Counted from the stretch's first letter, positions 11,401-22,623 are shown. The stretch: 64,000 nucleotides of DNA from Symsagittifera roscoffensis (GCF_963678635.1 NC_087065.1:58306754-58370753); one strand, 5' to 3'. Notes: generated from the sequence alone by a model not told the origin. Numbers and translations: made by a program.

Positions 11401-12978
11401 AACGGGGCTATCACTGGATATGATTTGTCCTATACGACTGATCCGTCGGCAAAAGACTGGGCACTTGATCATGTTTTGGGGAATGTTTTAGCCCACGAAG
11501 TGAAGGATTTAACGCTGCAAACTACTTATTACTTCAAAATAGCCGCGAGAAACAAAAAAGGCCTTGGACCTTCTTCAGCTCCATTATCATACACAACTCC
11601 TGCAGTTGGAACTAACGGAGGTAGTTTTGGATCTCAGGGTGAAGAAAGAGATAACGGAAGGAGCGGAGGGTTGGACAAAGAATATTTTTACATTATGATA
11701 GCGGGAGTTGTAGGAATAACAGTTATCGTTGTGTGTCTTATCATCGCCTTCGTTGTATGTCGTATTATCAATCATCAAGCAGCTGCCTCGATTATTGATA
11801 AGCAAAGCGTCTTGGGGAGACCCGAATCAAGTTTGACCCAACAGGGATCTCTATACGCAGCTGCCGGAAAACAAACACAACTGCAACAACCAGATGTTAC
11901 AGATTTGTATGTACACAAAGACCAATTGATGGAGATGAAGATTGGCAAAGACCTCTCATTGACTTACATGCCAGCAGGCTCGGGCTCTCAGTTGAGTAAT
12001 GGCATCAATGACTTCATGAGATCAGGTAGTCCTCCAGATATCAACAAGCATCTTATGACAACGAATTTTTCCATGGGGGCACCGTCGCCGTCGGGATACC
12101 CGCAGATGTCAATGACACCTCAAAGCATGATGCACCTGCAATCGAATCCGTCGCCGAATGTGTTAAAGCAAATGCAGCTCAACGCAATGCATGAGATGCA
12201 GCAGTCGAAGACGTTGCCCTCGCATCATCAACAGCCGAATTTAATTCGACCGACTCCAGTGAGAATGGGAGCCCACCTGCCCCCACCGCTCTCTCAGCAT
12301 CCCCACTCAATGCACTCCGATGTGCCCACTATGGCAATAAAACCCATGCTCATGTCCACTTCGAACCATACAACTCCTACACCTATGTCGAATTCGCCAC
12401 ACTGCTACAGCGGAGGCTCAATGGGACAGTACAAACATTATGAGTGTGATAATATGGGCGACTATAATGGCTCGGACAATGCCGTTTACAGTCCTCCCAG
12501 CTCCCTTTCAGGTGGAAATATGTCACGTGACGGAAGTCTGGGACGTTCCAACAAGTACCACAATTCGGATAAGGCACTGAAAGCTTTACCATCGATGCCT
12601 CCTGAGCTAAAACCCCTTTCTAGTCTAAGCTCGCCCACTGGACCTGTACTGCCGATAGCCTCAATGCACAATCAGCCCTCTAACCAGTACCTCCAGATGC
12701 AGGGTAACCTCCCTCCCTCAAGTGTGTCAATGATACCTCCGGTATCCTCAGCACATTACAGGCCCCCGACCCACCCTAGAATGGGAACAGGAGGTATTAA
12801 TCAACCCGCAGGAATGCCCAATGAGTTTTACAATCACTCAGTGATGCAACAGGAAGCGGACGCGTGTGTTGATAGAATAGCCGGACTGATGAATAAATTA
12901 AACAGCGGGGGCAGTCACCAGAATCATAATAACCAGCATGGGTATCCTTTTCACGTGACAGGCGAGATGGACTGCTAG
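8458..12978 (+). CDS. Netrin receptor, DCC/neogenin/Frazzled/UNC-40 family, single exon
   Basis: A continuous 1506-residue single-pass receptor. Order: signal peptide (about 1-22), four Ig domains (cysteine pairs near 54/122, 169/221, 269/321, 370/418), six fibronectin III domains (about 443-1045), transmembrane helix (about 1077-1104), then a long Pro/Ser/Met/Gln-rich cytoplasmic tail. The tail carries a P1-like motif, DVTDLYVHKDQLMEMK (about 1146-1162), and a C-terminal P3-like helix, EADACVDRIAGLMNKLN (about 1465-1481). This 4 Ig + 6 FN3 + P1...P3 layout is specific to DCC-type receptors, which bind netrin through FN domains and signal axon attraction or cell migration. Length fits the family (about 1400-1500). 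The ATG follows an in-frame stop at 8404 and starts a signal peptide. No intron interrupts the frame, which is unusual: DCC genes normally have many exons. The frame is intact and has no 3' poly-A tail, so a functional intron-poor gene is favoured over a dead retrocopy. Confidence 0.95.
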   Translation: MILWSNLVNLYFLFCFKLATSLSYDFIEYPGKTGDSVVYDFDSKSKDQGFAILNCSFNPPFDSVSWQYVAVDSDSKAKSLITDSKWADIFIDGKSHFIHDNDSLKVSAWNDQSDSKTRRYRCIGNIRNWGSVISPAGKVTVAVPPYAVSSGGPTNSKEYENGLLKLFCPVKATPHPAVTWFKNDIKLFTTPRISTMPPSDFSTAALEISNLQLRDQGIYSCEGSNLVGDKRVYVSQLDVIKGHTSEGLQFYISPSNLSALVGEDVVLQCAARGFPTSIKYTWYRDNVPLPDGASDGKYAIIGSGNIKVKQVNLKDTGKYKCIATVSGMVEAKSQDPIHLQINEAPRFSIPTMDSFIQIQGEEHGSVVLPCPVVAHPAPSVSWYVDKKPLKVDGIYFVQEPDSMQIYGLLISDSRIYECVAENDYGSVYRIFHLSVLPKSPTMTYTSISQPLMFEAESTTINSVTLSWKPPGAQRNDLVRYLISYHEKNSKFPRVKKVTILKDKTTLEIGSLQEDTLYEFSVQGVNSNNDLGQMATTRVKTLRRTLLGDITVSVQQVQAKNALIEWKVVSSSYNTFQLEYVTSCFTNSPRASRVTTAYKSYLLQNLEESCRYNVTVSSGNSQGQVALGSTYFETLPAIPSAAPEDVRAMGIDPRKIEVWWAEVPKKDQNGKITQYIVRYRPERMKKVVNTETISAEEGTHVVLSGLDKDSVYQISVAAASSVDIKNPFGPYSDWISAKTLVNTLTEDRVPGKVKSLSVVDVTDSTITIKWEGTQDGETIRVRSYVLYIDQMVPINVEAVVPATDDRFTFTNLKVNKNYIIKMAAKNNIGNGPDSLVYQRTAEAPSVFDMPLQMPNNVSVRAISHDTLQVSFTSNNPTKDDSWYKVRVTWRYPTVFTQEFDCRPPLTLCSVTGLRPGTEYEIDVKAYRGAPGDPNAISSPWSMTAQGRTLETVPASAPTDLTSSTVTAKPNNVLLMWMAPSEPNGAITGYDLSYTTDPSAKDWALDHVLGNVLAHEVKDLTLQTTYYFKIAARNKKGLGPSSAPLSYTTPAVGTNGGSFGSQGEERDNGRSGGLDKEYFYIMIAGVVGITVIVVCLIIAFVVCRIINHQAAASIIDKQSVLGRPESSLTQQGSLYAAAGKQTQLQQPDVTDLYVHKDQLMEMKIGKDLSLTYMPAGSGSQLSNGINDFMRSGSPPDINKHLMTTNFSMGAPSPSGYPQMSMTPQSMMHLQSNPSPNVLKQMQLNAMHEMQQSKTLPSHHQQPNLIRPTPVRMGAHLPPPLSQHPHSMHSDVPTMAIKPMLMSTSNHTTPTPMSNSPHCYSGGSMGQYKHYECDNMGDYNGSDNAVYSPPSSLSGGNMSRDGSLGRSNKYHNSDKALKALPSMPPELKPLSSLSSPTGPVLPIASMHNQPSNQYLQMQGNLPPSSVSMIPPVSSAHYRPPTHPRMGTGGINQPAGMPNEFYNHSVMQQEADACVDRIAGLMNKLNSGGSHQNHNNQHGYPFHVTGEMDC

Positions 12979-14487
12979 TGAAAAATACGCAAACTGACTT
13001 CAGTTTGCTGATAGGTTTCATTGCATTTTGGCATGTGCAATTGCAGTTATCCTAAGAGCTCTTAATCATCCGACGACGAATCAATTTATAGTGTCCTTCT
13101 TTCATCGATGTCTATTACCTTTTCTCAATCTGCTTTCTATTGTGACAAATCGAATCTCGTTTTTACCCCTGAACTTGTCACGAAGACTTCAACCTAAGAT
13201 AGTTACTATAGGAGAAACTTTATTAGTTATTATCCGCAGGAGATTTCTTTTACCACGGAATTCTCTATTTTGTATCACTATTTCATAAAATCATCCAGCG
13301 AGATGTTTTGGATATTGCCTCATTCTATGTAAATCGTAGATTACATTTTGCATCAATTTTTTATTCTTTGTATCTTTCGTATTGTGGCTGCTTACTTTAC
13401 TTTCTATGAGTCATTTTCCTAGCCTGAAGCTCTTATCTTTTTACCCTTTTCGCTTCCAACAAAGGTTATCTGCTGGCATTATTCTAAATGACAACCTCAC
13501 GCCAAATTGGGAGTGATGTAAGCTATACCTTCAGGTTAGCTATTATACTTTTTTCAGTTATTTATCAGGAAATCTGAAATCGTAAAAAATAGGCAATAAG
13601 TTGTGAGATTCATTTTAGTTTTTCATGCTGTATTTTTCTTGAACCAAGTGTCATTTTTAAAGAAAATCTGAACCAGCAGTTCAATTTCATATGCGACGTA
13701 AAACATTACTGACAAAATGGACTTTGCGTAAGGATCTATTGATGGTAAAGAGGGAGTTTTTCAAACAGCGGACCAGATGTCTAGACCCTCGGTCTCCATA
13801 GTTCAAATAAGGCGGATGAAAAAAGATAAGAAACAGCAGTTGGACTCACACTGAAATTCCGGTTGCTTTTCAATTCTACTTTCCTATCGCTTTGTTTTTC
13901 AATTGCTCTATTGTGAACTGCAACAAAAATGATATGCGCTGCGCTGATAAACAACATTTTTTATTTGAGTTTTTGATGTCTGTGTTATTTGATGGCTTTT
14001 TTCAGCTTGTAGCAATGTTAATTGAAAGCGTGGAAAAGATATTTTCGGTATTAAATTTTAGTTTATAATGACGCAAACCGAACTAGGATTATAGAAATTA
14101 ACTTGTTTTTGACCTTTGTTTCAGAAGTGGAAAGCATTGTTTTCTTGCTGTATCTTCAACGGAGGTTTACCATTGCTACCATGTGCTGCAAATCTTTCTG
14201 CGCATTTCGGTTTCCGAACGAATGACAAATCAGAGAAAATTTGGTTAATTTGATTGAAAACCTACTAAACTGAGGAATCAAAACGTTGATTTAAAAAATT
14301 TTATTGAAATTTCAGTCGATGATTTGTTAAAAGTTGATTTAGAAATAGTTGAAGTCTCGATCTGGTTATAATTATGTGTATTTAATAATCAATTTTTCCA
14401 TCCCTAAAATTTTACCTGAGTCGAAAAAAAACAAGCAGCAAATTAGTTCTCGAACCTGCGCCAATTTGCGTTGTCATTGCTCTCAGA
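12979..14487 (+). other. 3' flank of netrin receptor, no further gene seen
   Basis: This probably contains the 3' UTR of the netrin receptor. I found no AATAAA close to the stop codon, so the transcript end cannot be placed. There is no poly-A tract or target-site duplication next to the stop. The short frame at 13028-13288 has no recognisable motif and is regarded as UTR. Confidence 0.45.
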
Positions 14488-14850
14488 AGGGGCCGGATCT
14501 AGGATTTTCTCGAGGGGGGGGGGGGGGGTCTTCAGGGCGGATTTTCAAAACAATTTTGAAAAAATTTCCACTTTTTTGACCAGTCGAACAAATTGATTTT
14601 CCGGGTACTCCCAGAAAATTATAAAAACCCTATTTTCACAAAGATTTTCGCCGCAGGTCTAAAATGCCATTTTTGGGCACTTTTAGGAAAATTTTGACCA
14701 AAAAGTTGCGTTTCTTGGCTCGCGCTCCCCTTCAAATTGAGAATATATTGGCACCTTCAGAAATTTCAGAAAAAACGCGCCTTATAAAAATTTTAAGGTT
14801 GGTCAGCTGAAGATGGGGTCGAATCCCTGGGGGGGGGGGGGGGGGGGGGG
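14488..14850 (+). mobile_element. MITE-like GGGCGGAT element abutting the 1.29-kb array
   Basis: It starts GGGGCCGGATCTAGGATTTTC and shares the family interior (CTCGAGG plus a G-run, GGGCACTTTTAGGAAAATTTTGACC, GGCTCGCGCTCCCC, GGTCGAATCCCTGGGG). Its 3' part ends in an uninterrupted run of about 23 G directly joined to the first unit of the tandem array at 14851. The expected right terminus is missing, so it is truncated at the array junction. Confidence 0.6.
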
Positions 14851-16138
14851 GGTCCATCGTTTTGAGATGTAAAATTTGCGTTTTTGTTGTAAACATTTTA
14901 TGTAGCCTTAATTCAAAGTGATTTTTTCTATGGTTTTTTTTTCTAGAAAACGTGATTTTTTGGTGGCTTACATGATATGTTAACGGCACCCAATTTTGGA
15001 AGACAGACTGTAGTCGCCTTTGTTGCTAATATATCCTAATTTTAGGAGGTAGAAGCGATAGTGCATGCATGCCAACTTTACTTATCGGTGTGTATCCAAT
15101 TAACGATTCTAAATAAGCGAAATTTAACCATTATTCGAATGGTTTATAGTTGCTAGTATCAAATATAGTTTTTGGATGGCTGAATTGCAGTGCTATTTTC
15201 GGTGAATATTTTTAACACTTGTCGATACAAAAACTTCGCATATTTTGAAGAAGCGACCTTTGATACCCAAAGAAACGATTTGTAATCAAGTTTTCTTTGA
15301 TATTAACAAAAACTCGAAGTTAGTTAATTTGAAGCTAGGGCAAAATATTCATTTGAATGGTTATTTTTAGCCAATCCTGCGACCTTTTACTGCTAGGTTC
15401 TATATTTAGACAGGGTATGTTTAATCAAATTTATCGTTGAATTTGAATTCATCAAATATTTCTTTCATAGTAAGAGTAACTGTTCCGTTCGAGAAATTGT
15501 TCCTTCTGAAACTAGGGCTTGATTTGCTGCAAAAACAAAAGATCCAGTCGAAAGGCTGATTTAGCCTGCTGCCTTTTGCTGTTGGATTTTGTCCTAAGAC
15601 TGCACTAGTTTAATCTGACTCATTTTACAAATTAAAACGCATCAATTTTATCGTTCGCTTACCGTTCTTCAAAATGAGATATCTCTGAAGCATAACAACT
15701 CCAGTATTTCCAAAAAATTATTGTTTTTTCAAATTTTATCCGTTTTTTGGATGGATAAATAGAAATGCTTTTTTTTCGGAGTTAGTCTTTAGCTACTTGT
15801 CGGTACAAGCCTCTTGGATGTTTTACATGGTCTCGAAAAGTTCAAAGATTTGATTTTTTTCTCTTTGTAGCAAGGGATTACGTTTGGGATTAGCAAGCGT
15901 TATGAAATCGGAGCTTAGACTTTTTTCAGGTAAACAACTAATTTAACAAAATCAGTTGAATCACTTATGATGCTGTTATGCTCTTGACATGCTCAATTTC
16001 AGATTTAATTACCGAATAGTAGTAGCTACTCACGCTACATCTAGAACGAAAACCATTGTATGTATAATTATAGTTTTGATAATAATTTTCTACTGATGGT
16101 TTTTCGTCTTCATGATAATCCACTTAATTTCTGTCGGG
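14851..16138 (+). repeat. 1.29-kb tandem repeat, unit A
   Basis: Starts GGTCCATCGTTTTGAGATG and ends CACTTAATTTCTGTCGG, 1288 bp. Almost identical to units C and D downstream. The only differences I noticed are isolated, such as CTCGAAAAG here versus CTCCAAAAG in C and D. It has no long open frame. Confidence 0.95.
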
Positions 16139-16607
16139 GTCCATCGTTTTGAGATGTAAAATTTGCGTTTTTGTAGTAAACATTTTATGTAGCCTTAATT
16201 CAAAGTGATTTTTTCTATGGTTTTTTTTTCTAGAAAACGTGATTTTTTGGTGGCTTACATGATATGTTAACGGCACCCAATTTTGGAAGACAGACTGTAG
16301 TCGCCTTTGTTGCTAATATATCCTAATTTTAGGAGGTAGAAGCGATAGTGCATGCATGCCAACTTTACTTATCGGTGTGTATCCAATTAACGATTCTAAA
16401 TAAGCGAAATTTAACCATTATTCGAATGGTTTATAGTTGCTAGTATCAAATATAGTTTTTGGATGGCTGAATTGCAGTGCTATTTTTGGTGAATATTTTT
16501 AACACTTGTCGATACAAAAACTTCGCATATTTTGAAGAAGCGACCTTTGATACCCAAAGAAACGATTTGTAATCAAGTTTTCTTTGATATTAACAAAAAC
16601 TCGAAGA
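16139..16607 (+). repeat. 1.29-kb tandem repeat, truncated unit B
   Basis: Collinear with the first 469 bp of unit A, then breaks off after AAAAACTCGAAG into a short palindromic junction. Two small differences from unit A are visible (TTTTTGTAGTAAAC and CTATTTTTGGTG). Confidence 0.95.
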
Positions 16608-16658
16608 AGATTCGACCCCATCTTGGTCAGCTGAAGATGGGGTCGAATCCCTGGGGGG
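16608..16658 (+). repeat. Palindromic junction between units B and C
   Basis: GATTCGACCCCATCTT is followed by a 9-base loop (GGTCAGCTG) and then AAGATGGGGTCGAATC, a perfect 16-bp inverted repeat. The right arm and following G-run match the sequence upstream of unit A (about 14803-14850), so the left arm is an inverted copy of that flank. Confidence 0.85.
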
Positions 16659-17945
16659 GGTCCATCGTTTTGAGATGTAAAATTTGCGTTTTTGTTGTAA
16701 ACATTTTATGTAGCCTTAATTCAAAGTGATTTTTTCTATGGTTTTTTTTTCTAGAAAACGTGATTTTTTGGTGGCTTACATGATATGTTAACGGCACCCA
16801 ATTTTGGAAGACAGACTGTAGTCGCCTTTGTTGCTAATATATCCTAATTTTAGGAGGTAGAAGCGATAGTGCATGCATGCCAACTTTACTTATCGGTGTG
16901 TATCCAATTAACGATTCTAAATAAGCGAAATTTAACCATTATTCGAATGGTTTATAGTTGCTAGTATCAAATATAGTTTTTGGATGGCTGAATTGCAGTG
17001 CTATTTTCGGTGAATATTTTTAACACTTGTCGATACAAAAACTTCGCATATTTTGAAGAAGCGACCTTTGATACCCAAAGAAACGATTTGTAATCAAGTT
17101 TTCTTTGATATTAACAAAAACTCGAAGTTAGTTAATTTGAAGCTAGGGCAAAATATTCATTTGAATGGTTATTTTTAGCCAATCCTGCGACCTTTTACTG
17201 CTAGGTTCTATATTTAGACAGGGTATGTTTAATCAAATTTATCGTTGAATTTGAATTCATCAAATATTTCTTTCATAGTAAGAGTAACTGTTCCGTTCGA
17301 GAAATTGTTCCTTCTGAAACTAGGGCTTGATTTGCTGCAAAAACAAAAGATCCAGTCGAAAGGCTGATTTAGCCTGCTGCCTTTTGCTGTTGGATTTTGT
17401 CCTAAGACTGCACTAGTTTAATCTGACTCATTTTACAAATTAAAACGCATCAATTTTATCGTTCGCTTACCGTTCTTCAAAATGAGATATCTCTGAAGCA
17501 TAACAACTCCAGTATTTCCAAAAAATTATTGTTTTTTCAAATTTTATCCGTTTTTTGGATGGATAAATAGAAATGCTTTTTTTTCGGAGTTAGTCTTTAG
17601 CTACTTGTCGGTACAAGCCTCTTGGATGTTTTACATGGTCTCCAAAAGTTCAAAGATTTGATTTTTTTCTCTTTGTAGCAAGGGATTACGTTTGGGATTA
17701 GCAAGCGTTATGAAATCGGAGCTTAGACTTTTTTCAGGTAAACAACTAATTTAACAAAATCAGTTGAATCACTTATGATGCTGTTATGCTCTTGACATGC
17801 TCAATTTCAGATTTAATTACCGAATAGTAGTAGCTACTCACGCTACATCTAGAACGAAAACCATTGTATGTATAATTATAGTTTTGATAATAATTTTCTA
17901 CTGATGGTTTTTCGTCTTCATGATAATCCACTTAATTTCTGTCGG
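16659..17945 (+). repeat. 1.29-kb tandem repeat, unit C
   Basis: Full-length 1287-bp unit, essentially identical to unit D and to unit A, joined head-to-tail to unit D without spacer. Confidence 0.95.
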
Positions 17946-19232
17946 GGTCCATCGTTTTGAGATGTAAAATTTGCGTTTTTGTTGTAAACATTTTATGTAG
18001 CCTTAATTCAAAGTGATTTTTTCTATGGTTTTTTTTTCTAGAAAACGTGATTTTTTGGTGGCTTACATGATATGTTAACGGCACCCAATTTTGGAAGACA
18101 GACTGTAGTCGCCTTTGTTGCTAATATATCCTAATTTTAGGAGGTAGAAGCGATAGTGCATGCATGCCAACTTTACTTATCGGTGTGTATCCAATTAACG
18201 ATTCTAAATAAGCGAAATTTAACCATTATTCGAATGGTTTATAGTTGCTAGTATCAAATATAGTTTTTGGATGGCTGAATTGCAGTGCTATTTTCGGTGA
18301 ATATTTTTAACACTTGTCGATACAAAAACTTCGCATATTTTGAAGAAGCGACCTTTGATACCCAAAGAAACGATTTGTAATCAAGTTTTCTTTGATATTA
18401 ACAAAAACTCGAAGTTAGTTAATTTGAAGCTAGGGCAAAATATTCATTTGAATGGTTATTTTTAGCCAATCCTGCGACCTTTTACTGCTAGGTTCTATAT
18501 TTAGACAGGGTATGTTTAATCAAATTTATCGTTGAATTTGAATTCATCAAATATTTCTTTCATAGTAAGAGTAACTGTTCCGTTCGAGAAATTGTTCCTT
18601 CTGAAACTAGGGCTTGATTTGCTGCAAAAACAAAAGATCCAGTCGAAAGGCTGATTTAGCCTGCTGCCTTTTGCTGTTGGATTTTGTCCTAAGACTGCAC
18701 TAGTTTAATCTGACTCATTTTACAAATTAAAACGCATCAATTTTATCGTTCGCTTACCGTTCTTCAAAATGAGATATCTCTGAAGCATAACAACTCCAGT
18801 ATTTCCAAAAAATTATTGTTTTTTCAAATTTTATCCGTTTTTTGGATGGATAAATAGAAATGCTTTTTTTTCGGAGTTAGTCTTTAGCTACTTGTCGGTA
18901 CAAGCCTCTTGGATGTTTTACATGGTCTCCAAAAGTTCAAAGATTTGATTTTTTTCTCTTTGTAGCAAGGGATTACGTTTGGGATTAGCAAGCGTTATGA
19001 AATCGGAGCTTAGACTTTTTTCAGGTAAACAACTAATTTAACAAAATCAGTTGAATCACTTATGATGCTGTTATGCTCTTGACATGCTCAATTTCAGATT
19101 TAATTACCGAATAGTAGTAGCTACTCACGCTACATCTAGAACGAAAACCATTGTATGTATAATTATAGTTTTGATAATAATTTTCTACTGATGGTTTTTC
19201 GTCTTCATGATAATCCACTTAATTTCTGTCGG
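17946..19232 (+). repeat. 1.29-kb tandem repeat, unit D
   Basis: Full-length 1287-bp unit. The array ends at CTTAATTTCTGTCGG, after which the sequence is unique. A diverged fragment of the unit interior reappears at 21771-21950. Confidence 0.95.
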
Positions 19233-20632
19233 TTTAATTTCAAAATTATGTAGTCTTCTTTGCATACTTGTATAGCTATATAGATATGGCTGGTGAAACC
19301 TATGTGAGCGTTACATGAATTGATTTCGTATATGATTTTTGATGAAAATTTTCGGTTTGAGTTTCAGATGCCGGCTTCAATTCTGTCAGCTTAGTTACCG
19401 ATGTTTTTTTGCATAAAATGTCGGTAGTTTTTTTGAGATCAATATTTTTTTAGTTGAAAATAAGCCATAAACTTGTGAATTGTTCAATTCTTGCTTTTTT
19501 CGATTTCTGATATGGCCCGTTTTGGCTTCAGTGCCTATTCAAAAAAAATATCAAACCAATACTTCCAGCTTCAGTTGGTTTCTAATCTTCATTGCATGCG
19601 CTACGGATATATCTATCGTATGTTTTTTTTTACTAAAGTTTCAGCTTATTGGATGTCGGCTTCAATTCTGTCGGCTTATTTATCATCTTTTTTCTTAAAG
19701 TGTAGTACTTTTGAGATCGATAAGACTCTGACACCAGTTTTTGGAATGCCCAAATGCAACCCCATTAGGACCTCTTTGAAGAAGTTCAAACTCAAACTCT
19801 TGCTATTTTTTTTTGTTTTTCCGTTTCCTTCTCTAATTGTAACATAGTTTGAAGTCCTGTTTGCTGATTTTTAGCGAAGTGGTGCACTCATGTTTTTATT
19901 TTTGTATTGGAAGCGGTGCGAAACTCAGCTTCGACTCTGTATGCACAGCACCGCTTCACCTCTGTTTTAACATTTTTTCTTTCTGTTGTTGATGTTAATT
20001 TTATCTACGAAAGACTACCCTTTGTTCTAAGTTTAGCAACTATTATTTTATTTCTGCATAAGCCAGTTCGGTTTTGGAATGTGCAATCTGGCATTGTAAA
20101 ATTTTCAAGAAAGGTTTATCAAAATTGATTTTTTGTCTTGATTTTTTGAGCTTACCATATTTACACTGTTGCTTTTATATTAATTTAATTGATTTCAAGT
20201 AATGATTTGGGCCATGTGATTGATCTCCTCCCCAATCCGGTTTAGGGAGGATAAAGTTCACTTACCGAACGGAACAATTTTTTTTATTTTGCAGGCAATC
20301 AGAAACGAGCCATTTGCGCAAAAATATACACGCAACTTTTGGAAAAATGAATCAGATATTTCGCTTGGCCTGAGTTCGCTAAGCCAAAATCAAATTTTTC
20401 CTATTTTTTTAAATATTTTTTTTGCTCATCTGCTGTTTTACAGTATTATTGATAATACAAGCGAGCTCGTGAGCATATTGTATAAGTATTACTCTATATT
20501 TGTAACCTAAATCGCAAACCAAAGTGCTCATTTGGCGACACTTTGGCTGTAATCACGATCTGTTGTAGCATTGGAAATTTCATAGCATCTCTTATCTGCT
20601 TTAAAGGTGGCTTTTGTTTATCGTTAGTCAAG
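19233..20632. other. Non-coding spacer with a small internal duplication
   Basis: The block GGCTTCAATTCTGTC.GCTTA occurs near 19373 and again near 19657, each followed by a T-rich stretch and TTTTGAGATC. This suggests a diverged direct duplication about 285 bp apart. Open frames here (for example 19491-19847) are T-rich and show no domain. Confidence 0.45.
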
Positions 20633-20700
20633 CGTCTGTGGCTGAGAGGGAAGCCTTGACACTCCATATCTCGAGATTGCAAGTTTGAATCCAGCAGAAA
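20633..20700 (+). pseudogene. tRNA-like core (A and B boxes)
   Basis: TGTGGCTGAGAGGG resembles a tRNA D-arm/A box, and AGTTTGAATCC about 40 bases later resembles a B box with two mismatches. There is no good acceptor stem. Most likely a tRNA-derived SINE remnant. Confidence 0.25.
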
Positions 20701-21459
20701 GTCAAAGTATTACTAATTCGAGGCTTATTTCTACCTTTTCTTATTTCCATTGTTAGAGCTGCTTAATGTCGTTTTCTCGCTTGTGTTTTCTTTTTTTGTA
20801 AGACTTTTTTTAGTAATTCCATTCATAAAAGTACTATAAAGTTGAAATTATTTGGCGTGTTTTTCTTGCGACCAACTTCAGCATTTTAAACAAAAATTAG
20901 TCTTGTTCGAAATTCTAAAGTTCAAATTATATAGTTCTGGCTTGGAGATGGTTCATTTGGTCTGTTTAGAGGGGGCGGGGAGATTGCTCTAATGGGCCAA
21001 CGACTTTTAATAACTGCCATAAATTCTGCTTTTTTATATGCATGGCCGATTTCACTCAATTTGGTACGTGTTGTGATATAGAATTTTCTGTAGAAAAAAC
21101 TGAAATAAAAAGTGAAATAGAAATTGCTAAATAGGCTGAACAAAAACGTGCTAATACGTTAGTCCAAATTCATAGTTTAAAAGCCTTTTAACATATCCAG
21201 AAATGACCGCAGTTAAACAAAAACTTTAATTTTCAGCGCAGTGAATTGTGTGTTGTATGGTATAAAAATTTTCGGTTCAGAATATTTGTGTTTACCTACA
21301 ATGATTTGAAGAAATTGAATTGGTGTCAGTTTGTATCAATCTTATAAAATGAATGAACTACAGACTAAAGTTCAAATCATATATAGGCTACTGTAAGGTG
21401 TGTTCTGTATGCATATACGTATCACTAGAGGAAGGGACTTCAACTGAACCGATCAATAA
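20701..21459. other. Non-coding spacer
   Basis: AT-rich sequence. Only short, motif-free open frames are present on either strand. Confidence 0.4.
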
Positions 21460-21745
21460 GGAGCTTTCAGTGTTGTTGCAACTGACTGTCAGTCAGTCAA
21501 AACTGATCTTTCGGAGTTTAGGAGGGAATTAAATGCGCCGTTTTAATCGGGCCAACTACCCGCTTAAGTGGTTTGTTCCCCCGGTTAAATGGATCGAGTT
21601 AACAGGGGATCTAACAGCTCTCAACTGAGAGAGGAAAGTTTACTTAAGAAGGGGAAACCGGAGACAAGAAATGTAAGCCCCTGAGGAATCCGGGAGAAAT
21701 TGTTCTGGCGTAATTTTAGACTCTATAAAATGGGATCGCAATTTA
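21460..21745 (+). other. GC-richer segment with several short hairpins, unassigned
   Basis: This block stands out from its AT-rich surroundings. It contains CTCTCAACTGAGAG (a short hairpin), a CCCCCGGTTAA...TTAACAGGGG pairing about 10 bases apart, GAGGAAAGTTTAC and GGGGAAACCGGAG. A TATAAAA lies near its right edge (about 21723). It has no open frame of note. It could be a structured RNA gene or a repeat fragment. I recognise no family. Confidence 0.25.
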
Positions 21746-21770
21746 TCGATATTTGATCTGATTTCCCCGA

Positions 21771-21950
21771 AGAAGCGACCTTTGATCAAGTTTTCTTTCA
21801 TATTAAGGCTAACTTGAAGTTAGTCAATTTGAAGCTAGGGCTTGAGTTGCAGCGAAAACAAAAGATCCATTTGAAATGCTGTTTTAGCCGCGCCTGCTGC
21901 CTTTTGCTCCTACTTTTTATCTGTAGTCTGCGTTTGTTTTATCTCATTCA
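21771..21950 (+). repeat. Diverged fragment of the 1.29-kb repeat
   Basis: GAAGAAGCGACCTTTGAT, TCAAGTTTTCTTT, GAAGTTAGT.AATTTGAAGC, AAACAAAAGATCCA and CCTGCTGCCTTTTGCT appear in the same order as in units A, C and D (about 15248-15590 in unit A). They are separated by deletions. It is older than the nearly identical array. Confidence 0.75.
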
Positions 21951-22623
21951 TCGTATAAATAATCTCTCTGGTGGAATTCAACAACCGATGCTTTTATCGA
22001 CCGAGAGAAAACCAAAAAGAGAAAAAATTTTATGGGGCTGAAAATTTAAGTGCGATTGATTATCTGAAATGACAGAATTTGAATTGAGATAACATCAACA
22101 TGCTGGATCTGTAATCGTTCTGGCTTTAATCAGCACACATAAAATGCGACCGATTGGCCTTTTTCATTTTCACATCTGCCTTTGTACCGTGATTGCTGCT
22201 TAATTACATAATCGCACCATCAAAAAGGCTGTTCATAATATCAACAAACGCAATTTGATGTGATTGCGAGGTAATTGATTACTATGTCAGCATTAAAATG
22301 TAGATTAAATTTGATGAATTGTGGCTTTGTTGTTTCGGTTGGAAAGAGTCAAACGTAGAATGTTTAGTAGTGAATTTTGTTCTTTCGGCTTGTTAATGGG
22401 GTCAATTGATTTCGTATTTGGCTTCCTGGTGGTGCAAACATCTGTTTTAAAGAAACAATTTTGAGCGCTTTGTTTGCACGTTTCAAATGTAACGAAATCA
22501 TGCCCTTAAAATGAACAAAACCAGTTCACGCTGCTCAACAATTCAAAAGAAGGCCTCTTCTAATGGCTAGAATTTTTACCGGTAATAACTTAGGTCACAG
22601 GACCTCTCAGGCTACCTTTAAAG

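Noticed and set aside
13028-13288. 86-codon frame after the netrin receptor
   Set aside because: It lies in the probable 3' UTR, with no motif and a typical random composition.
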